A stretch of 64,000 nucleotides of DNA from Polytrichum commune (lineage: Eukaryota; Streptophyta; Polytrichopsida; Polytrichales; Polytrichaceae), in NCBI GenBank assembly GCA_950295325.1, contig OX485804.1:53506001-53570000 (forward strand), in the 5' to 3' direction. Shown in pieces: positions 46,481 to 57,066 of this stretch. The translations under genes were made by a program, and so were the position numbers. Within the stretch, counting starts at the first letter, position 1. Each line of letters begins with the position of its first letter. The notes beneath the pieces were generated by a model. That model did no database searches, had not been told where the DNA came from, and saw only the letters and a program-made list of their open reading frames with translations.

Positions 46481-46849
46481 GCCCACATTAGGACCAACGA
46501 CTGGTCCACGCCGGTAGGAGAGCTTCCGTCTTGATAATATTTATTATCTTGTATGCATAGCGAAACTGCAAAACATTATATTAGATCTAATGAGATTACT
46601 TTGAGTAAGAAAAAAGAAAAATGCTCTCTTGGTAGCAATAGATTTCAAAAAAATATTAACATTCATTGTGAAGACAGTGTCCTCTCATTGCCAAGGAGCA
46701 ATAACCGCCCTAGTGGTAGTGTGGTATCACTTTAATGTTGGGAGCCCTGCCAACCTAGTTAGCACTCATTCACTAGTTCATGTTCTATTGCACAAACCAA
46801 TAACACAAGTTGTCCTTAAGTTTTTTCTCACTCGCATGGTCTAAACTAA

Positions 46850-47790
46850 GGAGTTGTTTAAACCATGAAGTTGTCCCAAGACCCTATAAAATATGCGATT
46901 GGATGTTGAACTCGTCCCAGGACTACTTCGGTTTACACCAAGGCAAAAATGTGAGAGTGACCATGGAGTTCAAGATCCCCTAAAGACATATTCAAAGGCC
47001 TACATTATCAACTGACATGGTCCAACAAGTTTTGGAGCGGGAGAGGCAAAATAGATGCTCTGGTAGAAAAAAGACAAAGGCACGCGACAACCCTTTTTGA
47101 ACATATATACACTCTTTCAAAAATCAGCACATTCACTTTTTGGTGCATGGTCATTCCTCTTAGTCCACATTCAATTTACACCTAGTGAAGACCCCAAAAA
47201 CTTTGTAAATTGATTTTTCAAGAAACCAGACCATGGAAGTTGGACCATGAAGTCGGACAAGAGAAAAAGGCCTATCCTCCACGGTGCATGGTGGAAACCG
47301 AATTAGCCTGGCCCATGACAACCCTTTTTGAACATATATATATTTTTTCAAAAATCAACACATTCACTTTTCAATGCATGGTCATTCCTCTTGGTCGACA
47401 TTCGATTTACACCTGGTGAAGACCCTAGAAGCTTTGTAATTTGATTTTTCAAGAAACTAGACCATGGAAGTTGGACCATGAGAATGAGGCCTATCCTCCA
47501 TGGTCCGACTTCACGGTCCATGGTGGAAACCGAATTGGCCTGGCCCATGACAACCCTTTTGAACATATATATATATGTTCAAAAATCAGCACATTCACTT
47601 TTCGATGCATGGTCATTCCTCTTGGTCGACATTTGATTTACACCTGGTGAAGACCCTAGAAGCTTTGTAATCTGATTTTTCAAGAAACCAGACCATGGAA
47701 GTTGGACCATGAAGTCGGACCATGCGAAAAAGGCCTATCCTCCACGGTCCGACTTCACGGTCCATGGTGGAAACCAAATTGACCCGGCCC
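46850..47790. mobile_element. Family-B MITE with an internal 231-bp tandem array
   Basis: The left end (GGAGTTGTTTAAACCATG after CTAA) and right end (CCATGGTGGAAACCAAATTG then ACCCGGCCC) are worn versions of the family-B termini. From about 47076, three near-identical units of 231 bp follow (CATTCACTTTT at 47130, 47361 and 47592). Each unit has a subterminal ATTCGATTTACACCTGGTGA block, GGACCATGAAGTCGGAC and a terminus-like CCATGGTGGAAACC. So an internal block including TIR-like sequence was amplified in place. No ORF of note. Confidence 0.75.
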
Positions 47791-48304
47791 AAACTCCGTT
47801 TGTCGTGTGCGAATAAAGCACCGCAACGACTTTTCCGGCCACCCACCATATCCGGAAGGCTAAGTTAGTAGGCAGAGAGGCTCAAAGTCAGTCAGTCAGG
47901 CAGGTAAGGGCCAGGGTTTGTCAGAGATCTGTGTTGCAAAAAGACAGTGTCTCCACCTGGCCGGACCAGTGAATGATGGCGGCATGCAGTTCAAGTGGAT
48001 CTGGAAGAGGTCGGCAGGTGGGTGCATGGTAGTAAAAGCCCCACTATTTCCCTGGATAACCCTAAGTTATTCTTCACTCCCGAAAGGGCCACGCCCATAG
48101 CCGAACTTGCCGAAGCACAACGGAGACTAGACTAGAGCAAAAGTGTTCAAATCGGTCTCCGTACTACGGACACTGGCCGGACCACAACACCCGATTGGGA
48201 ATCGTGGAGAGGGGGGTAGAGAGAGAGAGAGAGGACTATCGCACTCAAATGGAGCCCTCGCCCACCCGACTAATCAATAATAATAATATACAATGACGTC
48301 GAGC
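47791..48304. other. GC-richer unique-looking interval
   Basis: The base composition is noticeably less AT-rich than around it. It has small direct repeats (AGTCAGTCAGTCAGGCAGG) and a GA microsatellite (about 48216-48234). One short open frame (47918-48100) has no recognised features. It could be the 5' part of an unrecognised gene, but no splice-flanked exon is evident. Confidence 0.35.
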
Positions 48305-48838
48305 AATCCGACGTGAATTGGAGTATGTTGGTTCTACCCTGCTCGAGGATCTTCTTGGTGTGGGGTGAGGTTTGTTGTTTACCTTGCAGTGAGTGTACTC
48401 TTGGTTTGTTTAATCCGACGTGAATTGGAGCATATTGGCTCTACCCTGTTCGAGGATCTTCTTGGTGTGGGGTGAGGTTTGTTGTTTACCTTGCAGTGAG
48501 TGCACTCTTGGTTTGTTTAATCCGACGTGAATTGGAGCATATTGGCTCTACCCTGTTCGAGGATCTTCTTGGTGTGGGGTGAGGTTTGTTGTTTACCTTG
48601 CGGTGAGTGCACTCTTGGTTTGTTTAATCCGAGGTGAATTGGAGCATATGGGCTCTACCCTGCTCGAGGATCTTCTTGGTGTGGGGTGAGGTTTGTTGTT
48701 TACCTTGCGGTGAGTGCACTCTTGGTTTGTTTAATCCGACGTGAATTGGAGCATATTGGCTCTACCCTGTTCGAGGATCTTCTTGGTGTGGGGTGCGGTT
48801 TGTTGCCTAGTACCTTGCGGTGAGCAGGCTCTGGGTTT
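48305..48838. repeat. 107-bp tandem repeat, five copies
   Basis: AATCCGACGTGAATTGGAG begins units at 48305, 48412, 48519, 48626 and 48733, a period of exactly 107 bp throughout. Each unit has TCTACCCTG(T/C)TCGAGGATC, TTCTTGGTGTGGGGTGAGG and GTGAGTGCACTCTTGG. Units 2 and 3 are nearly identical; the last is altered and runs into a SINE-like sequence. Confidence 0.9.
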
Positions 48839-48839
48839 G

Positions 48840-48965
48840 TTTCATCGAGTAGGAAGAAGATTTCACAGCCAGAAATTGACCCGCCGACTCCTCCGTTCGG
48901 ATTTGGGTACCGCTCCACTGTCAGTCGGTGGTTTAGGGTCATCTTGGACCCACTTGACTTATAAA
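48840..48965 (-). mobile_element. tRNA-derived SINE (minus strand), degraded copy
   Basis: TTTCATCGAGTAGGAAGAAG through GATTTGGGTACCGCTCCACT and GGTGGTTTAGGGTCATCTTG matches the SINE at 61476-61690 throughout. The B-box region (complement of GAAATTGACCCGCCGACTC) is changed from consensus. It directly abuts the last 107-bp unit. Confidence 0.6.
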
Positions 48966-50880
48966 CTTGACGTCGTGTAGGTTTGCGACCGGTTCATCTC
49001 AAATGACCTGGACTAAACTGGTTAGGGGTCTTGAAAAGTACACCAAATATTGTATATAGTGTCTCCCATTCTACTCGACTTGTCTTGCTCGATACTAATT
49101 GGAAACCGCTCGTGTAGGGTCACCAACACTAATTGTGAACATAACGTTCTTTGTCATTCCTTGTAAGAGGATATGGGCATTATAGATATACAATGGTGCG
49201 ATTATTGTCACTTACCGAGTGATTTTTCACCCAAGTTTCAATCCTCCGTGACAATGTGTCATTACGAATTTGTTAGGATGCAAAAATTACCAAGCTTTGT
49301 GACCAAAGTTGGCATTGGGATGAAGTAAAAGTAAGTCGGGGTGACAATACTTATAAACCGATTCATGAGAAGTGTCACTTGAAAGTTACCACACTGACAT
49401 ACAATACCATATAACACTAATTGCAATATTCAATGTACTTCCAATGTCAAAAAAACTAGAAATAGTAGTCTTCAGGTTTCATACTGATGCAAGGCCATTA
49501 GGTTGGGTGAATAAGAGGTACATTTGTATGCAATCATTCCCGCTCTCTCTCTCTCTCTGTGAAATTTGCGGTGTCTACATAAACTCATCCATTGTGAAGG
49601 TGAAAATATCAGTGAATTTTTTTATAGCATGTAAACAAATATTTACCTAGAACTTTTGACTCCAAAAATAACATTAGAGATTCTAAATTAGTCCAATGAG
49701 AACAAGTTGGAATGAAGCAACCCTCGACCATGTAGGGGACTTGTTTCACTAGGGCTTCTTCGTCCATGATGCCACAAACCCCAAGTCATGAAACACTTGC
49801 CGTGGATGTTGCATTGAAAACGTGCCCCTCCCAAGTGTCATACTAGTTCATTCCAAATGGGTCTTGCTAGCATAGCAGTCACAAGAGTCTAACCATGTAC
49901 CCTTTCTTTCATATCGGAGACAGTATAAATGACTAGCGCCTCATTGGTAGGGTCCAAGTCTTCATTTTAAAAAAAATTAAAAAAAATTGGTCTCTATCAT
50001 TTGTAGTCGGTCACTATCATTTTAGATTTTGAACCACCTCCTTTTACTTGACGTGGGGTTGGCAAGCTTCCACCATTCCAACTAATGTCTTGTAAAATTC
50101 TCCATCCACAGCTTCAATCCTCGGCCTGTAGAAATATCACAAATCCCAAACTAAGTAATGGAATAATTCAATTTTGACATAACGTCATTCAGTCACATGG
50201 TTGTGTTTCATTTTATACTTGGCATTTGCCACATGCCTCCGCTGTCTTATCTTTGTAGGAAGAAACTTAGAGAGCAGGAAGAAACAAAGATCAATACCAA
50301 TATTTAACAATGTCAGTATAAACAATAAGAATAATGTGAATAGTGCCGGTATTTTTTAGATATAGGTGTGTTATTAATAGTATGTTCAATAAATAATATT
50401 GGGATGAACAATGTTTCCTATGAATTGTCCCAAGAGTAACTCCACCCAAATTACCAAGTGTTAGCACAAATGTATGAATAATACGATAATATCCGTACTT
50501 TGTTTTGGGACCCCACCTAATAGAATTGACATATTCCATGGCCATGGACCTGACCCATGTGGTTGAACAACTTTATGGATTCACGGTCTCTAAAACTGCA
50601 ACTTAAGCCCTCGATAGATTGGTTGTTGATTCGTACCAATTCAGGGATTAACTTGGCATAAATAATAACACACACACTCTACAATAGTAATCAAGGGTTG
50701 TCACCCTCCCCTCCCCTCCCATAGTTTACCTTCCCCTTGGTAAATGTTGTGAGCATTCACCCTAGAGTTACTGCTATTCCTGAAAAGATTCATATACCAA
50801 GACTTCGTGGCGTTGTCATTCATGTTGTCCTCTCACGATCTTTGAGTTGACAACTACAACTCCAAGCACGAATTTTGTCT
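48966..50880. other. AT-rich interval, nothing recognised
   Basis: Open frames (for example 49372-49650 plus, 50291-50545 minus) have no family features or splice context. A CT microsatellite lies at about 49541-49559. Confidence 0.45.
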
Positions 50881-50884
50881 CCCG

Positions 50885-51340
50885 TTGTTTGAACCCGTAT
50901 TGGAATATGTGAGCATGAGTTTCAAAATGGATAGAGTAGAGGTGCCCATAACCGATCACTTAAGAGATCATGCGCCAAATTTGGAGAAGCATAAGGCGGT
51001 GCCAATTTTTCCCATGCAGGAAGATAGAAATCAAGGGATAGCATTCTTGATTTTGGTAATTTTATTCCTTTAATTGAATTTATAGTGATTTTTAATGGAA
51101 GCCGAAAGTTGGCGTAAACATATTACCAACGTCTAGCATCTACCATAATCGCTCATTATAACCGCTCATTCCTCTTTACTTTAGCACTCAAAGGTAGGAC
51201 ATGTGACATGGTGATGTCGGTTCAATCATGATTGAAATTTAGTCCCAACATTATCGAAATTCCAATATCCTATAGAGCGTGGATGGGATTTGATTGGGAA
51301 TAGGTGCCTCAACAATAGTTGGTCATCTCTTGAAATGAAT
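50885..51340 (+). repeat. Dispersed repeat 'F' with a conserved peptide, copy 2
   Basis: Open frame 50885-51073 contains MDRVEVPITDHLRDHAPNL, then FPMQEDRN, aligned to the copy at 45.8-46.0 kb. Similarity continues 3' (AGTTGGCGTAAACATATTAC, CTACCATAATCGCTCA, TTTAGCACTCAA). The region 51341-53636 shows no convincing gene; a TA microsatellite of about 30 bp lies at 53480-53512. Confidence 0.5.
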
Positions 51341-53477
51341 TTTCATGAGGTAATGTTTCGATTCAATATTATGTATGTCAAGGCACTATAACATGTTGTA
51401 CATTGGGCATGAATGACAAACATCAATGGGTGTTTAATCAAGTGCCTTTAAAATATACCCTAAAAAATAACCGGGTGTTTTTGGAAAGTCAGATGACTTA
51501 AGATGATTGACCATGAATGCTTAAATGTTGGTCAAACTAAAACTAAAATTGTTGCAAAGTACACAAATATTACATCGATGTGGTTGGAACCAAGATTTTA
51601 ACATCTTGAGATAGCATAAATCCATGTGTAGTATTGGAATTGTAAATATTCATTAAAAAAACTAATATGTAGGTATTATATAATGAGATTTTGTATTGAG
51701 CCTCAACACTAACATCTGTACAACGAAGTTTTAAGAGTTCAAAGATATATAAATATGTGTAGAAATGGTGGCTAGGAACATCAGATCTTTGCATAGAATT
51801 GTTCATTGTATTCCATCACACACATTTTATTGTATTTGCATCCTAATGTCAACATCTAGTTTAATTTGAGAATCTCACTAGAAGGATAAAGCTATTTCAT
51901 TCATGATTACTTTTCTAAGAAAGTTCTCAAATTGTAATTAACAACAACAAACATCATGTTTCTTGCCTTCGAAGCCCAGTCGGAGGATGGGTGACATTTA
52001 AGGATCAAAGAAGAGATTCCCTTCAAAATGCTCCACACATTCACTTCATATGAGCACTTCTAGTTTTGCATCTCATTCTCATGACTGACGTCTTATATTT
52101 TGCTTTGTTCGGTGATTTATTTTAAGCATACATCAATATTTGAGTGGCGTGTGGTTAGATTAGATCTAATAACGGAACCCAACATGGTATGTGATTAGAT
52201 GAGATAGGACTATGTACTCAAGATATATCAACCATTTTAGATTCAATAGTCAATATAATTGGAGAGACCTTTAGATTCAATCAAAGAATAAGTACGCATG
52301 CACTTCCAATAATCAGAACTAAATTGAGGGAGCTTAGATTTCCATCCCATTTCATTTGTTGATGCTTCATTGTCGATTACTAATGCCACACAAATTACGT
52401 TGCGTAAATTTGATCGCTGGAAGTTGGAGAACATGAACATGAAACTGAATAACACCCACACACCTTAATTTACACATCGAATCTTGTGTTGCATCAACAA
52501 ATATTTGATGAAACATCACCAATGGTCCCGTCAAGAATCATAGTTCCCTTGAGTTAATTATGGTTATCAAAAACTGCATGTATGTCAATCTCTTAAGTGT
52601 ATACACATGTCTTCACAAATTTGTTATGTATTGAACATGGAGCATTGAATAAAAGCTGAAGATATAGTCCAATCTCTCGTAAACACGCGTCTTTAAGGTA
52701 GATGGGTCTTCAGTGGCTTGCGGCTCATTTCCTTAATTGGACCCCTATATTTGACTGGTATGTGGTCTGAGGCGAGGATCAAAGAGAAAACATCATAAAT
52801 AAACACGTTTAAAAAAGATTGGACTACATTTTCATATATCAATACCTACTCTACACTCAATAATGAACAGACCCTGGGAGGATCCTATGTACCTCGGTAA
52901 CGAAATCAACAAACATGCACTTCCGATAACTATAACTAAATTAGAGGAAGTCCGTTTTTCAATCCGCTTTTTGCAGATGTTTCATTATAAACTTGCTAAT
53001 GCAACATGAGTTTTATCGTGTAAACATAATAAATAGAAGTTGGAGGACATGAAAAACGAACCAAATAACAACCACATACCAATTGAACATGGGGTTCTAG
53101 TTTAAGAAAAGCAACCGAATAACGCCCACATAAATATACCTGAAGGACATCATGACATCTTGAGATGCCACAAATAATGGCCCCAAAGGCACATATCCCA
53201 ACTTGATGGGTGGTAAGTAACTTGGATAGATATTATATTGCATATGGGCCTTCATTACTACGACCCACCTGACAACGTTTCTCAACTAACCCTCTTGTCC
53301 CAACAATCATGTAGTAGTTGTGGGCCCCCGAGAAGGGGCCCTTTCAATTTTCGACACCCAGACGAACATACCGTTAGACGTTGTGGACGAAGAGAGATAA
53401 CTTCCTCCATATCCTCAATCCAATGCCAACATGGGCACCATTCATGGGACATGCCATACCCACCACGTTCAAAGCCC

Positions 53478-53515
<38 letters not shown>

Positions 53516-53636
53516 TGGTTGCAAACGGCACTTGAGTCGGAGGTACTCGAATTCATGATGCATCTTACGCAAACGGTTCGTTCGGTGACTCTCCATGCAA
53601 TGCAATTCTTTTATGTACATCATAGACATGGCTTAA

Positions 53637-53792
53637 CATAACATGATTCAGATCCATAATAATAATGTTATGTGGGACTGGTAATAGTATTTCACAAAAG
53701 ATTCCCCACATTTAGTCTGAATATGAGGCATATTTTGTGGAATACTACTGTTAGTCCCACACGACATTGTTATGGATCTGAATAATGGTATG
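53637..53792. mobile_element. Foldback MITE, family E, copy 2
   Basis: The left arm CATAACATGATTCAGATCCA then TAATAATAATG, TGTGGGACT and AGTATTTCAC pairs along about 60 bases with the right arm GTGGAATACTACTG, AGTCCCACACGACATTG, TTATGGATCTGAATAATGG. Same family as 44579-44713. No ORF. 53793-54339 shows nothing else. Confidence 0.75.
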
Positions 53793-54339
53793 AAATCTCC
53801 CCAGAGAATTGTCTTAAAAAGCTTGGATCTTTTGATGATATTGATGTCATAGCATAAAGAAAATGAGTATTAGCTTCACTAGTTTCCCACACGCACTACT
53901 GGCCCTCCTCAGTAATTGGGATGTTCAATGGAGACAATTAGAGTGAACCGTGCTAATTGTTTGCATGCTTTTAATTCCCACCCACACTAATAAGATTATC
54001 TAGTGTATTTTTTTTCTTCTCCCTTGTGTATTTGTTCGAGAATGATAATGAGAGAAGGAACATCGTTGTGTATATAAGTAGGTGTTAGCCCCAATTGAGT
54101 GTTTAGGGTTATCGATGGAAACTTGGTCCTTGTTACCAAGTTGTAATTGCATTATGATTGCTTGTAGAGGAGAAGTTGAAGGCTTGGGGGACATACGAAT
54201 GTGGGCTAATTTACTACCACGTGCTCAATGAGTACCGAATACGGTTACATATTTAAGCTTGTGGCAAGGGAACTAGAAAGTACGAGTAAGGTCCCTAATA
54301 CATTGATTAACGGTGCCACGAGCGAGTGACCATGCATTT

Positions 54340-54913
54340 ATGTGCTTTCATTGATTTGTAGATCTAAACTCGTTGGTTCACCAATTGGCACTCTCATGGG
54401 TACTAAGCATGAAAGTGGTGTCAAAATGTTGATATTTTTTTGAGGTGACACATGAGATTTTGTATATGTATGGACCGATGGGATCATGACACATGGCACA
54501 TTGCGAAAACTTTTCTTTTAATATGGGGTGCCCACAATCAAGTGACCGTGTATATACTTTCATTGCTTTTGTCGACCCGCCAATTGGCCTTCTCGTAGGT
54601 AATACGCACATAATTGGTGCCAAAATGCCGATTTTTTTGGGTGCCAGGCGGGATGTTGTATATGTACGGACCAATGGAATCATGATACATGGCATATTGC
54701 TCAACCTTCTTCTTTTTATTACGGTTACCACAATCGAGTGACTGTGTATATGCTTTCATTGCTTTGTAGATTGTGAATCTTTGACCCACCAATTGGCTTT
54801 CTCATAAGTAATACGCATGAAATTAGTGCCGAAATGTTGATTTTTTTTTGAAGGTGCCACATGGGATTTTGTACAGGTCCTGACCATTTGCATCATGATG
54901 CATGGCATGTTGC
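54340..54913. repeat. About 200-bp tandem repeat, three copies
   Basis: CCAATTGGC recurs at 54381, 54580 and 54789 in a shared setting (TTTCATTGNTTTGT before it, TTTTGTATATGTACGGACCA and CATGACACATGGCA after it). Units differ by up to 10-15%, so this array is older than the 107- and 199-bp ones. The third unit is split by a MITE at 54917. Confidence 0.75.
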
Positions 54914-54916
54914 TTA

Positions 54917-55495
54917 GGGCCACTTCACACACAAGACCGAAGGCCCGTGTCCATTGCAATTTAAGAGCTCTCATTGGTCGAAAGGGTGGAGACCGTCCAA
55001 GTTCACTTCACACACGAAGGCGAAGGCCTAAAGGCCCAAAGAAAACTTCATGGATGAAAAGTCTACATGGAGTCCTACATGGCGGACTATGGATAAGGTT
55101 TCATGGTCTCCCGGAGTTTTCGTCAGGCCCACCTCCAAGAGGTGGGCTTGAAGTAAATTCCGGGAGACCATGATTTTTTTAATTTTTTTTCTCCAGTATG
55201 ACAAATTGCAAGGCATATTACAAGCTAGATTCCAGGACAGACAAACACCACCGAGTAATTCTCTAAAATTGATAGAGTTTAAGACATATTATATTAAACC
55301 AAATCCCCCCCTCTATTCCACCAACAAAATACTAAATGGTCCCGCAACATGGTCCATTCTCACTTCACACTATGCTTGAGGGTCCATGACTACATAAAAT
55401 GGCTTTCCCAACACCCATGGTATGGCCTTTGGATGAGAGTCAAGGGTCCTCACCATTACAAGGTCACGGCTCTTGGCTCATGTGTGAAGTGGCCC
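54917..55495. mobile_element. Harbinger-like MITE, family C, copy 1 (579 bp)
   Basis: Starts GGGCCACTTCACACACAAG and ends CATGTGTGAAGTGGCCC, flanked by TTA on both sides (54914-54916, 55496-55498). A long internal hairpin uses GGTCTCCCGGA / TCCGGGAGACC around GCCCACCTCCAAGAGGTGGG. It lies inside the third 200-bp unit. 55499-55988 shows no gene. Confidence 0.85.
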
Positions 55496-55988
55496 TTAGT
55501 TTTCTCTTTTATTGATTTGTCTTCAAAATAATATCACCTTTGATCTCTTTACAAGCCCGTGGGGTTGATAAATTAATGTTATTCCCTGTGCTACAATGAA
55601 ATGTGGTGGTCATCATTCAATATTTAAAATGGAGTATCCAATCGTTTGTCGTTTGCATGTATTTGTGCATGTCGAGTGAGATTCATGGCTTTATCGAATC
55701 TGGCATCTGGTGCATTCTATGATAGGAACACTGTAAACATAAACATATATATATATATAAACGCAATAAACAAAAATGTCCATGGAATGTCTACATAGAC
55801 CAACAACTATGCTTGTTGTGTTTGACTTCTTGATTGTCAACGATGAATGAGCGAAGCATATACTACTCTAAATAGCCTGTGCTCCATTATGTCACCTTAT
55901 TGTCGAAGTACTTACAGCGGAAGTTAGCACATGAATCGAAACCACGTGATAAACCGATCGAGACACAATCAATCCGTGCCCTAAAACC

Positions 55989-56211
55989 AGTGCCTGGGAA
56001 ATTTTAGGGCATAGTCGGTCAAGATTCTAGTGATTCTAAATCCAGCCCGTTACATGTTGACATCTTCCGGTTTTGCTTTCATTCATTTGAAGTATATTCG
56101 TGTATAGATTCTTCTAAAATGATCGGTAATTCTCTTGAAGTCTCCAACTTCAACCGGTTATTTCTCAACCTCAACCGGTCCATCTGAAGTAGCGGTCAGT
56201 TCTCCCCGGAT
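55989..56211 (+). repeat. Dispersed repeat 'D', copy 3 of 3
   Basis: Starts AGTGCCTGGGAAATTTTAGG and ends CAGTTCTCCCCGGA. Closest to copy 2 (shared GCATAGTCGGNCAAGAT, ACATGTTGACATCTTCCGG, GAAGTCTCCAACTTCAACC). No ORF; boundaries set by where similarity to the other copies ends. Confidence 0.7.
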
Positions 56212-56399
56212 TATCATGCCTAAAACCATGATTTTATCATCTCAATGATACATATATAGATATGCATATATTTATAGCTTCATTAACAGGTGGATAAAGA
56301 GCAATGTGTTTACAGCTGCACATTAGTGATCATTATTGGTCAAGGTTCTTCTTGGAATGTGTTCCAAATTCTCAATATACACCTCCCAACAGTGAAACG

Positions 56400-57066
56400 C
56401 TAACTTAGTTACAGATGGACCGGTTGAGTTTGAGAATGAATCATGGGTTGTTTGCATCATGTCTTAAAACAACGCATCTAGTTTTGGGTGCGTGGTCACT
56501 TCAATTGGTCCACGTTCAGTTTACACCTCCTCAGGGGCTCTCCCAACATTGAAAGGCCAGTTACAAATGGACCGGTTGAGTTTGAGAATGAATCATGGGT
56601 TGTTTGCATCGTGTCTTAAAACAACGCATCTAGTTTTGGGTGCATGGTCACTTCAATTGGTCCACGTTCAGTTTACACCTTGTCAGGGGCTCTCCCAACA
56701 TTGAAAGGCCAGTTACAAATGGACCGGTTGAGTTTGAGAATGAATCATGGGTTGTTTGCATCATGTCTTAAAACAACGCATATAGTTTTGGGTGCATGGT
56801 CACTTCAATTGGTCCATGTTCAATTTACACCTCGTCAGGGGCCCTCCCAATAGTGAAAGACGAGTTACAGATGGACCGGTCGAGTTTGAGAATTAATCAT
56901 GGGTTGCTTACATCATGTTGTATGACCACACGTCCATTTTTTGGTGCACGGTCACTTCAATTGGTCCATGTTTTGTTTCCACCTAATAAGGGGCCCAAAG
57001 GCTTTAAGGATACATTTTTCAAAAATGGGACCATGGAAGTGTTACCACAACCTATGACCATGGAAA
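56400..57066. repeat. About 152-bp tandem repeat of MITE-subterminal sequence, four units
   Basis: ATGGACCGGT starts units at 56415, 56568, 56719 and 56871. Each has TGGTCACTTCAATTGGTCCA, then CGTTCAGTTTACACC and TCAGGGGCTCTCCC, the same subterminal block as in family B at 28.8 kb and in the 47-kb array, although with a different period. The 3' end (GGGACCATGGAAGTG, then ACCATGG) is also family-B-like. Between 57067 and 59913 I see no gene; a GT run lies at about 58795-58813 in a GC-richer patch. Confidence 0.75.

Noticed and set aside
53480-53512. TA microsatellite as a promoter TATA region
   Set aside because: A simple dinucleotide run with no neighbouring gene.
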